From: Sisyra terminalis
Lineage: Eukaryota > Arthropoda > Insecta > Neuroptera > Sisyridae
DNA: 64,000 bases
NCBI GenBank assembly: GCA_958496175.1
Contig: OY292276.1
Location: 36,476,449-36,540,448 of the forward strand
Reading direction: 5' to 3'
The translations under genes and the position numbers were made by a program. Numbering within the stretch: position 1 is the first letter of the stretch; each line of letters begins with the position of its first letter. The notes under the pieces are model-generated. The model was not told the origin of the DNA. It did no database searches and was given only the letters and a program-made list of their open reading frames with translations. Below are positions 10,544-23,589 of the stretch, piece by piece.

Positions 10544-12840
10544 AATTTATTTATTATGCATTGGAATTAATAAATAAACTATTTATCAATGTTAATTTTA
10601 TTCTCTCTTTTTCATTATAGCTTTTTTGGCGTACATGTTTTGAAAACGAAAAAATGCGAGTTATTTTATATTTTTTAAAATTCCTCTAAAGCTGTTATAC
10701 TAAAGAAGTGTTAATAAAAGCTATACGGATTAAATAGTTTTTGATTATCTTAAAATTAAAGCAGATCAATAAGCAAGTGAAGAGAATAGTAAAAATGTAC
10801 ACTTTAACGTAAATGTTTCCTCTAACGGTACGTTGTAATATCTACACTAATTTAAATAACACTTTAGGCAGCAGTATTATATTTACGTGATAGTAATACT
10901 GTTAGGGCCCAGAAAATTTATTTTACTACAAAATTGATAAATAAATCAAATGATTAAAAATATTTTTCATAAATTTATTTCTACCATATTGCAGTTTAAT
11001 GAAAATTACCCAGGTATGTTCCCAATTTAGTGCAAATAAATATAATACGAGTTTCGATCCACTTCTCACATCTTTGTTATGATGAACAACCCTTAATGAT
11101 TGGTTCTATGTAAAGTGAATAGCTTAAATATTTGGAACATTTGTAGTTATACAACATAATGAAGGTACTCAAAATATTAATAAGATATTTAAAAATGAAC
11201 TAAACGTATTCTTAATTATTCATTTGACATTATTATTTTTTTTTCATTAAAAACATTTAGGATCTTTAAAAGATTGGAAGCAGACAAATGGTTGTACTCG
11301 TATACTCGTATAATCATGAACAATGTACATGCATTTAAACTTAACTATTATTTAAAGAGTACATTTATTTTCAAAAGCTTTTTTTAGTGTATGAGTTTAT
11401 CAATATGCATGGGTATCTGTTTACACTTTTTTTTTTACTTAAATCTGCCAATGAGTATATAATTTCAACGAATATTTTTCCTTCGTAGCTTTTTGTGAGT
11501 TTGCTCCTGTTTTCTTATATGGTTATTTTTTAAATTTATAATCTACGTTCTTTAGGCTGCTGGATATTGTGGGAAGAGTTTTGATTTATGTTTTCAATTT
11601 ATTGTTTGCGTAGTGAAAGAAGTCGGAACGACATATGTATATAACATTAATAATGCTTCAATATTAAACCTTATTTTCAGTTAAAATGGCTTTATTTTTA
11701 ATATTTAAATAATTTATTAGATATAATAATTCTCAACACTTGACTAAATTTATAAATAAAAGCTTTTTACGTATACAAAGCATTTTTATTAAAATTAATT
11801 AGTTGAGAAAAAGATTTAGCAATTTAGTTTAATTTTTTAACTTTTTACTTACTATAGTTGGCTAATATAACTGCTCAATTCGATTATTTTAAGTGTAAAT
11901 TTTAGCTTTTCTATTTATTTTTATTTTTTTAGTTTTTTGATAAAAATAAAATGTATTTCAGATGTTTAACTCAACAATAGAGCTACATAGAAAATTATTT
12001 ATTGAATTTAGTTTGATTGTTATCGTGAAATTGCCCGGACGAAACGAAAAATACTTCCAGATCTCTAATTTATTTCTATCGTTTACCAGAACGATTTTTA
12101 GTTTTGTTTGGTTTCGTATAATTTTCCCGGTTGTTAAGATTTCTAGATTCAGTGAAATTTAAAATTGTCTGCAAAACATTCTCGTTTTTGTAATGAGTTT
12201 TCACAATGACGACTTATCGCTCCGTAGGGAATTGTTACACAGAATTTAAACGAAAAAAAAACGATGCTTGATTACGCAGAGTGATAATAAATAATAGAAA
12301 CCTTTAAACCAAAGCAAATTACATAAAAAACGTTCGGATAAAATGAAATTAACTGAAATTAACAACGATTTTTTTTAATTTATTACCACAAATATGTTTG
12401 TTTAACCAACTCATGTTCATGAATATAGTATTAACTGGGTAATTATCAAATTATTTTTATGGAATTTTTTTGCTAAATCATTGAATTTATTTATTTTTTT
12501 GATAAATGATTTTAAATCTTTCAATTTTTGTTGAATTAATCATTGTTGTGGGTTTGTTTGTTTTCAAGGAATTTTCTTGTACCAGAGTATGTTTAATTTT
12601 TTCATTTTTGAATTTTTCGGTTGCGACATTTTGATAGAAATTAAATTTTAAGAATTCTAATATCACCATTTTAATATAACTTCCGCACATAAGGAATCAG
12701 GATGTAGCTGTGTATTTTTGGCTAAAGTTAGAGTTAACAAGAAGATAAGCTTTGTAACATATTCATTTAAAATTTTTACTAGTTTAGAAAGCTTTTTTTA
12801 TTCCTGTTGATATAACGTGTCTTAATAAATAAATACTTCT
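10544..12840. other. AT-rich stretch with no supported feature
   Basis: Low-complexity A/T DNA with short accidental open frames. No repeats of a recognisable family, RNA genes or exon-like blocks were seen. Confidence 0.5.
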
Positions 12841-13325
12841 TTCCATTGATTTCGAAGTTATAGCTAAATATAAAATAATATATAGTACTTATTTAGTTGT
12901 ATACAAGTCAATGATATTGGCATATAATGAAGCGGTATTGGTTGGATTGTGACGGAGAGAGAAAGTATGGTTAAAATGAGCAATGAAACTTCATTCTCGT
13001 TTATAAACATAATATTTAATCTTATTAAATATTACATGTTACGCTTTAGTCACGTGGTCAAATTTTTCGCTAGAAAACAGCGACTAGCGACTGCATGAAA
13101 ATGCACCATTAATCCTTTTCCCTAACGAGTCATAAGATATATTTAGTACTTATGTTAACTGATTTCGAAGTTACAGCCAAATAAAAATTTCTCCAAATCA
13201 ATTAACTATATACAAGATACTGGTATAATAATCGATATTATAAAACGATATTGGTTGCATTGTGACTGAAAGAGAAAATATAATTACAATGTATCCTGCT
13301 CGTTTGTAAACATTATTTTTAATTG
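12841..13325. repeat. Diverged tandem duplication (two copies, about 310-base period)
   Basis: 12841-13020 and 13152-13325 are direct, diverged copies. Both contain GATTTCGAAGTTA, a TATACAAG block, a CGGTATTGGTTG- or CGATATTGGTTG-like block, a TTGTGAC(G/T)GA block and CTCGTTTATAAACAT or CTCGTTTGTAAACAT. The intervening about 130 bases are unrelated. Neither copy is coding. Confidence 0.65.
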
Positions 13326-13885
13326 AACTAGTATTGCTTTCAAATTGTAAAAAATCAACAATTTACTAATACAAATTCTAAATTGAAAAAACAACGATCA
13401 AATCACTGACTATAATTAACTTTAATTAAGTTTTTAAGTGTCACTAGTTTGAATTTCAATGAAAATATGGCCAATTTTATGAGTATTAAGAATTAATAAA
13501 AAAAGATTTATGATAATATGTAAAAAAAAAAAAAACGAAAATATAAACTTTTTCACTAAAGACTAGTTTTTAAATTGATGAAGACAAATTTTCCCTTTTC
13601 AAGACTTGTATTGTACCTTTAAGAAAGCAAATTAATATCCATTTAGAAGTACCAATTGGAAAACTAAAAAATATAACTACTTTTTCTCTTAGTTTACATT
13701 AAAAATGACTACCTAAAACACTGTATTTCTATTTGTTTAAGTTCTTTACGACTTGACGAAATTTGCTTTACTATTCTGTTTTCTAAATTAAATTAACCAT
13801 AGTTTCAAAAATAAATTGTTCAACCTCAAGTGCTCCAAGTACAAAAAAGTCATGTAGCGTCCATAAAATGTTGTTTCTTTATATT

Positions 13886-13941
13886 CATCGTTCAGATACG
13901 CATTTCGATTACCATGCATTCCATATCAGTGTGCATCGAGA
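13886..13941 (-). repeat. Decayed copy of the hammerhead-like hairpin motif
   Basis: It matches the motif at 32280-32324: CAGATACGCATTTCGATTACC, then a shortened hairpin, then ATATCAGTG and CATCGAG. The pairing arms are mutated, so a functional fold is unlikely. Around it, 13326-15957 is AT-rich with no other supported feature. Confidence 0.45.
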
Positions 13942-15957
13942 AGAAATGCAGAAGAATGCATTTCAAAACGAGTGAGTCTTTGGTGAAAAAATTATACTTT
14001 CGCATTTTTTTATGTTATCATATTTTTTTTTTGTTTACTCTTCATACTCACAAAATTGGTAATAGTTTCATTGAAAATCAATATGGAACTTGTTCACTGT
14101 GAGTCGTAAACTATTCAGAATCCAAGAAAATATCTTGATGACCAACAAAAAAGGTTTTCGAGCAATCGAAATACGTATTCCGGAATAATAAAGGGAAAAT
14201 ATTTATTGATGGTTAGTTTTATAATTCTGCTTAAAATCATCTTTCGGTAAATTTTTTTATATAAAATTGCATTCTCACATATTACTCTAATTTTTTATTT
14301 CTCTAATAATTATTAATTAAATTTTTTATTGGGTAAAACTATATTACATTAGAATACTTCAGTAAGCCTTAATAAAAAGAAAATAATGAAAACAGAAGTG
14401 TGAAGTAGAATAACAGATAAAATTGCGAAGTTTATGATTCCGGAACTTAAATATTTATGTTAAAATTGGGAGATATTGTTCTTTGAAGCAATGATTTTAA
14501 TTGATTTTAATATTTTGTATTCTAATGTAAAATGGTTTTACTCTATATAAGATGTATATTACAGTAGGTACACTATGAAAATGCAATTAAGTAAAAGCGG
14601 TGAAAACGAAATACAAAATAAGTTTTCAAAAACTTTATGGAAAAGGTATAACAAAATTGTTAGACCTTGAAAAGAAATTATTTAACCTTCTTTAAGAATA
14701 TTTGTTCAAGTTTTGTAAAAATAAAGAATAAATGTCATAAAAGATGGATGTTAGATTGCAGACAAAACACCTAACTTATATCAGTAAAATTAATTTTGAA
14801 CGATCACACACTTATAAAAGTAATCAATCTCCAATGATTGTTCATTTTGTGATCGAATTTAAAAGTTTCGTACTTATGTCGCAAAAACGCAATAGGTACT
14901 TTGCCATAAAGTTTCAAAACTAAATATTGTAAATTAAATTTCATTTTTCATTTTGATTTTCCGTAAGGTTATTACCCTACAAACACTTGAATTTCCACCC
15001 TCTCGTTTCAACAAAATTTACGGTATGAACCTAAAAAAAATGTCATAAATCTTCCTGATTATATAAGGGGATGGATATCATATCAAAACTGATGTGTTAA
15101 CGTTTCTTTTTTGTATTATCCTCCGTTCCGCTCTGTAATGAATTGGGTAAGTTTCTTGTTTTATTTTACTTTGTAACTTTTATATATGTTTGAAAAATAT
15201 GTTGGAAAAAGTAAAATATAATTAAATTTAAATTAAAAAGTTTTTTTAAGCGTTTTATTTAAAATTTGTTTTCTTATTGTATCAAGTTAATTTGTATCTA
15301 TTCTATGTTTTTTTTTATAGTTGTTTAAAAAAGAATATTTATTTTTCATTTACAATATAATTTATAATGTGTATTTATTTGTCGATATGTATACCTATAA
15401 TATAATAAAACGTGTGTGAAATTTGAATCACCATTTTTCGTTTAGTCGAAAGAAGTAAAACGATAGAAATATGGTTTGCAAAGCTCGAAGAAACGAGGAA
15501 GAATGAGACTACAATATCACCACTCGAAAATAGTATTGGTAGACTTTTCGATCTTACATTTATGAAATATTGGCAATATAATATCACGAAATTGGTTTTA
15601 GCTCACCATTTCTATTTTTTTTTACCTAAGAAAACGTTGTTAACGTAAAAAGTCGTCAATATATTACCACTTTTTTTGTGAAAAACTTTTTAAAATATAC
15701 GAGCTAAGAAATACTTAAAAATGTCCAACGGGGAAAACATATTTTCTGAGATTTCTTATTTTATTTTTATACTTTTAGAACCACTTGCTGAAAAATTCGA
15801 GAAATTATACTACGAAGATATATTATTTGGGTCAAACTGTTGTCATTTTGTTTCATAGTTTTTATCGTTATATTCACGTTAATGTATAAATTAAATAGTT
15901 AATAAAGTATACATTTTAACTCCGTACTTTGTTTAGTTTTCACTTCAATTCTTATTC

Positions 15958-16325
15958 TAAACCTGATTTTTGGAAGCTCCCAAACTGGGACTTTGTCTAT
16001 GCTTGCCTAATTATTGCCATGTCCAAGGTCGCGTAACTCTTCGACCAAGCTTTGGTTCACTAATTAGCTGAAATGACTAATCATTAGCAAGGTCAAGACT
16101 AGGTGACCCTATCTTGGGTCAAGCTCGGGTTGCCGTTAATTAGTTCAAATTATGCTCCCTATTCTTCACACAAGCTTTGCTAATTATTGCTATAACCAAG
16201 ATTGTCTACCCATTCGTAACTCCAGCATAAGCCAGAAGTTGGGATTCAAGTGTTGGCTCAAACATGACCCCGTCTTTCAACGCTGGGGAATCTTGCATGA
16301 GAGCTTGTACTATGAGAATCCTTAA
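15958..16325. repeat. GC-richer block of degenerate internal repeats
   Basis: Composition changes sharply from the surrounding A/T. Related words recur: CTAATTATTGCCATGTCCAAG near 16005 and CTAATTATTGCTATAACCAAG near 16170, plus CAAGCTTTGG, CAAGCTCGGG and ACAAGCTTTGC. The spacing is roughly 165 bases. It looks like a short, decayed satellite-like array or part of an unknown element. No long frame is present. Confidence 0.5.
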
Positions 16326-16540
16326 CCTCCATTAATTTTTAATTTAAAGATTAAAAATTGATAGAAAATATGAGCCTATAATTTTTATACATTAAAAACC
16401 TTAAAATGGAAGTAATATATACAATATAAACTACATTGTTTTGATTACAAGAATCATTATTTTCAAAAAAGAAGTGAATAATAGCCAAAACTAATTGAAA
16501 TGCTAAATATGAATCAATATATTAAAACAATTCCTAATTA

Positions 16541-19145
16541 TCTTATAAATAAAAATCTCGTGTCACGGTGTTTGTAACCAAACTCCTCCGAAACGGCTGG
16601 ACCGATTTTCATAAAATTTTCTATGTATATTTGATAGGCATGAGAATCGGATGTAAACTATATTTCATACCTCTAGAAGATTAAGGTGTCCCTCAGCATC
16701 TTCTGCAAATTTTTACGCTGAATATTTACGTCTATGTATTATTTGTAATCATCGATGTCTGTGAATTATTTTGAAAAACGCTTAGCGACGTATACATTTG
16801 TCATTTTCATTTATTTGATTTGTATTAAAATAATTATATAATTTATATTATGGGAGAGTGTTGTAAGTCCGCGTCATTTTAGCAATTCATCTTGCATTTA
16901 TTTTGTATCACAACGCAGTGCGTGCAAAATTGTGTACGATTTATTTTAATTTATAAAAAATAGTTTGTGTTTATTAGTGAACAGGCGATATATACTTGGC
17001 TATGTGAAGAATATGAATTTTTAAAATTGATGCCCCAAACATTGAATGACTGCTGTTGCATTTTATTTATCGGCATTACAAAATTGTAATGCTTTCAAAT
17101 CGAACGGTCTATCGCTTGGAATCATAGGGATGTATGAACTCCAACGTCTTCAACTTCATATTTTCATTTCAATATTGTTACTTCAAAAGTATTGATCCTT
17201 AATTTTTTCACCACAAGCTGTGTGCTGTGTGCAAAGACTTGGTTAGTTTATATGTTCCACAACACAGTAATGATTACTGACCCGACTTTTAATTACAGAT
17301 TATGAGGTGGTAATCCGAAGACTTCCAGCGAATTTGAAAATTCTATTTATATTCTATTCTATTCTCAACATCAGCTTGATTAGTAATGGAATCAACCAAA
17401 TTGCATGGCATCAATTCGCCAGTTATCTTATTTTGAATCAGAATACTCATTTTGTTGTACCTAATCAACGTTTTTTGGAGCCAATATAACATGTTTCCTT
17501 AACCAAATATAATTTTTGTAATTTTGAGCAACGTTTGGGAACACCATCTCGAAGAGTTTGGTCTTTAACTTAGTAAAAGGGGAAAAATTAGTAGGGAGTG
17601 TAATGTATTTAGATGATGTGTCAACAGAAATTTTGCCATTACCAATATCGAGAAATTGTTTGGAAAACACTTTTCCACATTAAGCGTTCTGCATTTCGAA
17701 TTGCAAAAGTGGACGACTTCAGACATTAAAGATCGACTTCTGGCTAAAAAATAAATGCCTTAAATTATCAAATTTATGAAACCATATGAAGAAACTTGAC
17801 CTGGAAGAAAATATAAGAATTGCATTGCTGAACGATCCATCTGCAGAAGATTTATCCTAGAAATGAATGAATATCGGTAATAGCCGTGTTATTGGTTTGA
17901 ATTTTTATTTCAATTAAACTGATTAAAACGTTATTCTACTGTTTTATAAAAAAGCTAGGAAGCTAGGAATTAGGTAAAATTTTTGAATGAGAGATAATTC
18001 GAAGGAAATGAAGTCAATACGCTTGATTCATCGCCAAGAACACTGCCATTACCGAGATTCAAAAATTGTTTGAAAATTTCTTCATAGTAGATGGATCATT
18101 CCGCAGTTCTCATGTTGCTAGCTGAAATTTTTTCACACTGTATCACAGATTTGTTGATTTTAAGCAGGAGTTTATTTTATTGACAGAATTTGAACTTGGA
18201 ATGATTGGCAAAGTTTGGGAGAAATCGCCAATCAGTAAAATAATTGCGCCTTAAAAACATAGTGAGTCATTGCGTAGAACTTCCAATGGTTTCAATTGTT
18301 ATATGCATTTTTTAAATAAAAATTACAAACAATATTAAATTGATATATAAGTGTGAGTGACGTGAACTACCAATTCAGTAAAATGCCAAGCCTAATTTAT
18401 TTAAAAACTCATTTTATTCATTTTTCTTCCGTGAATTGTTAAGATATGTTAATAGTTATTCTGCTATTCAGAGCGAAGAAAAATCTAACAAATCATACAT
18501 TATAAAAATCGGTCCAGTCATTTTTTTAGCTCTAATTGGTTTAACTACCCCTACTTTGTTTTATATATTGAAGATATCTGATTTGACAAACTTCGTATGT
18601 CAATGTAATGGCAAGATACTTCAATGGAGAGAATCAATCCGAGGGTAACGCATGAACCCAAATATATAGCTTCAATAAAGTAAATCGTCGGCCTTAAGTC
18701 TCAATCTGCTAAGTCCACTTTTAAAAATTTTTGTTTTTTTGTTTCAATACGAAGGAATAAAAATTCTATCGAATGACAAACTGATAAATCTCTTTAAATA
18801 TAGAAATTTCTCAATATATAACATGAATCGGAAACCTGCTTTATGTAGTAACTTATTGTAGCTTATATTCACTTTCTTTCCTTTTCCTGAAAAACGGTTT
18901 AAAAGAAATGAGCAGCTTAACACTTTAGATCGACGAAATGTGTTGGCTGACTTGCAACTGAAATAATTGATTTTTTTATATAACTTTTGTTTTCTTTTTA
19001 TATACTTACTATTCTAAAGAAGTATTGAACTTAATTTTATTCATTTTATTATTAAAAATTTAAACTAAGTGTAGCTAAAATATTCATTCATAAAATACTA
19101 CGTTCATTGCCTGTTAGGCAATACGAAGTTTGCTGGGTCAGCTAG
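16541..19145 (+). mobile_element. Helitron (2.6 kb) with intact termini
   Basis: The 5' end is TC (16541) after host A, followed by a TATAAATAAAAATCTCG start and the common Helitron word CTGGACCGATTTTCAT. The 3' end is CTAG (19142-19145) followed by host T. It is preceded by a small hairpin (ATTGCC-TGTTA-GGCAAT at about 19105-19121) and GAAGTTTGCTGGGTCAG. Insertion between A and T without target duplication is the Helitron rule. The interior carries helicase pseudogene pieces, mostly antisense to the termini, so this copy is non-autonomous. Confidence 0.8.
17040..18125 (-). pseudogene. Helitron PIF1-type helicase remnants, rearranged
   Basis: The minus-strand frame at 17670-17461 encodes FLDIGNGKISVD, ITLPTNF, VFPNVAQNYKNYIWL and ILAPKNVD, all diagnostic of the Helitron helicase. 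It continues through frameshifts and stops to TGELMPCNLVDSITNQADVE, SLEVFGLPPHNL and IPMIPSDRPFDLK, ending near 17040. A second, partial minus-strand copy of the same segment lies at about 18125-17989 (SASNMR, FKQFLNLGNGSVLGDESS). A third is on the plus strand at about 17788-17900 (ENIRIALLNDPSAEDLS, MNIGNSRV). The three cover one motif in alternating orientation. All are broken, so no active RepHel protein can be made. Confidence 0.75.
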
Positions 19146-19842
19146 TAATAAAATATAAGTAAAAAATTAAAATCAGGGATGCTTTGATAAAAATGCCATG
19201 CTCGTGTTAATGATCCTAGCTTTAGGACAGGTATAAAATTATTTTATACAAATTTATAAATTTTCTTAATAGAATTTAAAATGATCTAAAATGTTGGTAA
19301 ATTTTTATTATCGAAAATGTTTATTTGCTTGTTAATTTTTATTCGAAAATTAGAATTACAATAAAACACAAAATAGAAAAACTTTCTAATGAATTACATT
19401 CATTCCGTTTTATGGTTCCCTAGTCTATTGGTAATATCGGAATTTTCATAATTTCATCCTGTTCGTTCATCTATTGGCTTTACACACTAATTTAGAGTAA
19501 CTACAAAAAAAAAATAGCCCAATATCCTTATGACTAAGGGATGAAAAACAACCATTGTTCTTAAGCGTGTTAAGTTCCATTGCATATGGACTTGGAATGT
19601 AAAAAATATTTACTAAAATATTTTTTTTTATTTATACCAATAGGTGCTTCAATATGAGCTTCTAAAGACGTAAAAAGTGAGCTCTATTTCCATATTTATA
19701 TCGAATTGTAGTAAATAATAATTCAAAAATATAAATCAAAAATAAATATTCATACTTTCAATGAAAGTGGGTTTGCGTAAGATATTACCTTCTAGACAAA
19801 AAGTATGCGGAATTCAAAAAAAAAATACAATAAACTCAAATT
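19146..19842. other. AT-rich stretch with no supported feature
   Basis: DNA between the first Helitron and the mariner remnant. Nothing but A/T-rich sequence is seen. Confidence 0.5.
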
Positions 19843-20204
19843 TTATTTTTTATCTTCTTCAAAGTACTCGTCATCGGCGGCTACACGTGTAGGCATAGGC
19901 ATAATCCAATTTTCTATACATTTTTCATTCGCCTCTATTCGTATACTTCCTGAAAATTATTTATCAATCGTGTAAAAACGCATTCCTTGAAATGATAATT
20001 TGAGTTTGGGAAACCCAAAAATGTTATATGGGGCTAGCTTTGGGGAATATTGTGCTAGACTGATTACATTAGTTGAGTATTAGATCAAAAATTCTGAAAT
20101 AATGAGTGCTGTATGCGATGGTGGATTATCGGGATGCAAAATTCATGAATATGAAATCCACAAATCCGGTTTTATTTCAGAATCGCTATGTAAATCTTTC
20201 AAAA

Positions 20205-20589
20205 CTAGCTGAGCCCCGCAACTTCGTCTGCGTAACGTAGGTGTAGCTTATATTTTATTTTCAAATTTGCTGTTTGTAGTGGTATATGAAAATTGTTATC
20301 TTTCTTATTTCTTTTACGAAAAACATAACAATACTTAAATACATTATTTTGTTAACTTTAAAAAGACACATTTAATAAACTGTTGCAAAGAATAAAATAG
20401 TTCTATGTAATAATCAATTAATTTTCAAAAAATATTTTAAATATCTAAGAAGAGTATGTCTATTGCGTATACCTACGGTAGGTATACCTACCGTGAACCA
20501 AATAATTCGTAACCGTGCCACTACAAACAGCAAATTTGAAAAGAAAATATAATCTAGAAGTCGCAGACGAAGTTGCGGTGCTCAGCTAG
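20205..20589. repeat. Inverted duplication of the Helitron 3' terminus
   Basis: 20205-20282 and 20512-20589 are inverted copies. Both read CTAGCTGAGC(C/A)CCGCAACTT from their outer edge and contain CAAATTTGCTGTTTGTAGTGG further in. Between them at 20475-20494 is a perfect 20-base palindrome, ACGGTAGGTATACCTACCGT. A Helitron normally has one such end. Confidence 0.7.
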
Positions 20590-21898
20590 TGTATCTATAA
20601 ACTTATTATTAACTATCTGAATTTCAACTATATAATTAAACCATATTGGATAGTCTAGAGTTCACCATAGACGATTTGGTGTATGTCGTTTGTTCTGGAA
20701 GAGCATTTTAAATTTCTTTTATCATTATTACTTACCGTAAAAACTTACTTAACCTTTTTCAGATATTTTTATCAGTTTAAATTTTTAAGCAGACCCTAAG
20801 CTTTTGTTTCTAATAATAAACCAAGTTTGTTTTATATTAAGCAGTTATAACGTTTCTCCTTTAACGGACTTTGATTATGAAATTTGAAATTTCGATTGTT
20901 TATTGGACGTTATGCCGCACAAACTTAGCCACCCTTTTAGGGATGGAAATATCGAAAACCCTTTCTTATTATATAACGGCATCCTATAAGGAAAACACTT
21001 TCCAAATTTCATCGACACAAATATGCATTTATATTTTAAAATACAATGTAATACGAAAAAAAATATGTCCTTCTATATTTTAATTATGATTAAAAAGCAA
21101 TTCGATGTCGCACATTTGGATGTTGTACAAACAAAATTATTGAAAATAGGTGCAAAGCGTGGAAGTAAAATCGAATATTTTATTTATATTCAATAACAAT
21201 AATTGGTTTTAAAATTGTTTTAAAAACCGTAGAAAAGTTAGTATAGAAAATTTAAATATTTATTGATGATAATGAAATATATGACAAAAATTGCTCCCTA
21301 AATGCTTTTCAAGAGAATATATATTTGCTCCACGTCACAATCATCGGTTCAAAAAATTAGATTAAAAAAAATTTGATTGTTGAAAAACAAAAAAAAAGTA
21401 AAACCGCCTCTTTGTTATTTGGTATAAGTACCTACTACACAAACTTTCATACTAATTAAGTGAACGACGTTATTTAAAATGCTGTTATCAAAATGATATA
21501 TAAAAAAAAAAACATTTATTATTAATTCATTATTTATTTATTAATAACACCTATTAAATTCAAAATTTCGATTGTTGATTAACTTAACATTTTCTCATGT
21601 AAACTTAGCCACCCCCATTCACTCTGTTAGGGTCGGAATTTTCAAAAAAAAATCTTATCACATGCCTACTTCTTATAAGGAATACACTGAATATTAAAAT
21701 TTCATTTGGCAGAAGAGATATATAATTACACGATTTTATATATGCACGGTTTTAAAAACGTATTTACTTTAAGCTTTATTAATATAATTATTATTTTTAC
21801 TACTAGTGTTACTTTTTTCGTTAATATTTCCTTTTTGAGCAACCCTAAGGATTTATTTTCAACAATTTTGTAAAAAAAAAAATTTAAAAAAAAGTTTA

Positions 21899-21973
21899 CT
21901 GTAAGATTCGAACCCACTTCTCTTTTATTGTGAGCATTAGATTACCAGATACGTAAGCAAATGTGCTATGAAC
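21899..21973 (-). repeat. tRNA-like patch (B box GGTTCGAATC)
   Basis: On the minus strand, an A-box-like TAGCACATTTG lies about 46 bases before GTGGGTTCGAATCTTAC. The B box is perfect but the stems do not form a full cloverleaf. It is probably a SINE head or decayed tRNA, not a working tRNA gene. Confidence 0.35.
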
Positions 21974-23589
21974 GTATAATTCTATAAGTGTTTATTATGT
22001 ATAAAAACATTTATATTTCAAAAAGGCATATTTTTGTATTTTGACATTTTTCAAATAAGTTACATTTTTAAACTTTTGATATCTTTCGAATGGAATGTTC
22101 AAATTAAATAACTCAAAAATATATATAATGGCATTGAAGCAAACTTAAATATGAAGTCATTAATTTTGATAAGGATTAATCCCAAAGTATAAATAAAAGA
22201 GCTTTTATAGCGGTAGCATTTACATATATTTTTTAAAATGAAAAAACTCTTATTGTGACATAACTATAATAGTTAGACATATGCTGTCGCTTTATTTTTT
22301 GTAGATAATGATATGTTCTGCAAAATCGTAATACATTATTTTGTTCAATAACCAATAGTTTTCGCAGCGCACGCGATAAAAGAATGTTTTTTGGTAATTT
22401 TTTTCTGACCTTGGGTTACATTATTGGAGTTTTAGTATGAATCCTTAACTTTTTTGAAAATTTAATATAGCCTATGTTCACCGGAAATAGTGTAGCTTCC
22501 CAACAGTGAAAGAATTTTTCAAATCGGTCAAGTAGTTTCGGAGACTATTCAAAACAAACAAACAATCAAATATTTCCTCTTTATAATAATATATAGATAT
22601 AGATAACCAAATAATATTCTTTATTGATTGTCTGACCATCGGGTAAGAATTTAAAGTGTACAACCTCACGATAATTGAAAAAAATAGTCAGCATGACCTT
22701 GATTTTCGAGCGCAATTTTTTCGGTTTTAGTTCATCAGGGGCACGATATTCGGACGTTGGTATGTCATTTATTTTTCTTTAGGCACTATTGTTTGAACGT
22801 TTTCGAAAAACACCAAAAAAAAATATTTTCTAATTTTTATTCTTAGTTTAAACCCTACAATTTATTTTGCAATTGATTTTATTCGTTCAATGAAAGTCAT
22901 TTCTTAGAACAGAACTTTTCGCTGTGCGTGGTCCGAGTCCCAAATTTTCTAATACGGGGGCCGCAGACATTGCTATTGGTAGAAAATTGTTATAAAAAAA
23001 AGCCAAATCAAAAATACACGGGGAAAAGATTTTTAATCTTATTTTATTATATATCTACACCAAAAAACAAAGAATAAATTATATATGAGATTTTCAATTT
23101 TTATCAATTTTGAAATAAAAACTATTGTATGTAAATTTTGGTATTTAAAAAAAAATAATTCAGGTTCTTAAGCTGTAGCCTACTTAATTAATTGGACACG
23201 CTTAGCCAATCTTTATATTTATGTTGTAAAAATCTTGTTGTAAAAGTATGGCAAAATAATACTCTTTGGGTATGGTATGCCTAATTATAATATAATTATT
23301 GAGTAGTATCTTTCATTAATAATAAATATTTTTTAAACTGTCTAATGTAAAAGGGTCTAAAGTTAATTGAATTTTCAAAATTAATTTTCGTTTCTAAATA
23401 TTATCTCACAATAAACCAATAGTAAATTGTTACAAACATATTACATAAATTTGTACATTTATAATATTGATGATATTTAAATCTTAAAATTGAATATTTA
23501 TAGATTACAGACGGGAAATCTCCCTTAAATTATTTATTTATAGAATATAATAGCATGAAGAAATAGGCGACTAAATGAACAAGAACTAA

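Larger units (their letters stand above)
20205..22603 (-). mobile_element. Helitron (2.4 kb) nested in a mariner transposase
   Basis: Read on the minus strand, it starts with TCTATATCTATATATTATTA just after host A (22604) and ends CAGCTAG at 20205, before host T. The 5' region contains CTTGACCGATTTGAAAAATT, the common Helitron subterminal word. The host reading frame is continuous across the empty site. Inside are two direct copies of a block with CAAACTTAGCCACCC or TAAACTTAGCCACCC (20878-21020 and 21555-21715), a tRNA-like patch, and an inverted copy of its own 3' terminus. I saw no helicase frame, so it is non-autonomous. Confidence 0.85.
19843..22790 (-). pseudogene. Tc1/mariner transposase remnant, split by a Helitron
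   Basis: The minus-strand N-terminal part (22790-22604) encodes APDELKPKKLRSK, IKVMLTIFFNYREVVHF and LPDGQTINKEYYL. The C-terminal part (20204-19843) encodes LHSDSE, LHPDNPPSHTAL, YSPKLAP, FPKLKLSFQGMRF and DEYFEED before the stop. These are mariner transposase landmarks in the right order, and the frame resumes exactly when the Helitron at 20205-22603 is removed. Two catalytic-type acidic residues are lost: FFDY has become FFNY, and YSPDLAP has become YSPKLAP. The copy also has frameshifts and stops. It was dead or dying before or after the Helitron landed. Confidence 0.85.

Noticed and set aside
14809..14860. Hairpin bounded by CGATCACA and TGTGATCG as a second miRNA candidate
   Set aside because: Only the outer 8 bases and one inner helix pair; the rest of the arms does not.
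21899..21973. Functional tRNA gene on the minus strand
   Set aside because: The B box is good but the cloverleaf fails, and it lies inside a Helitron.
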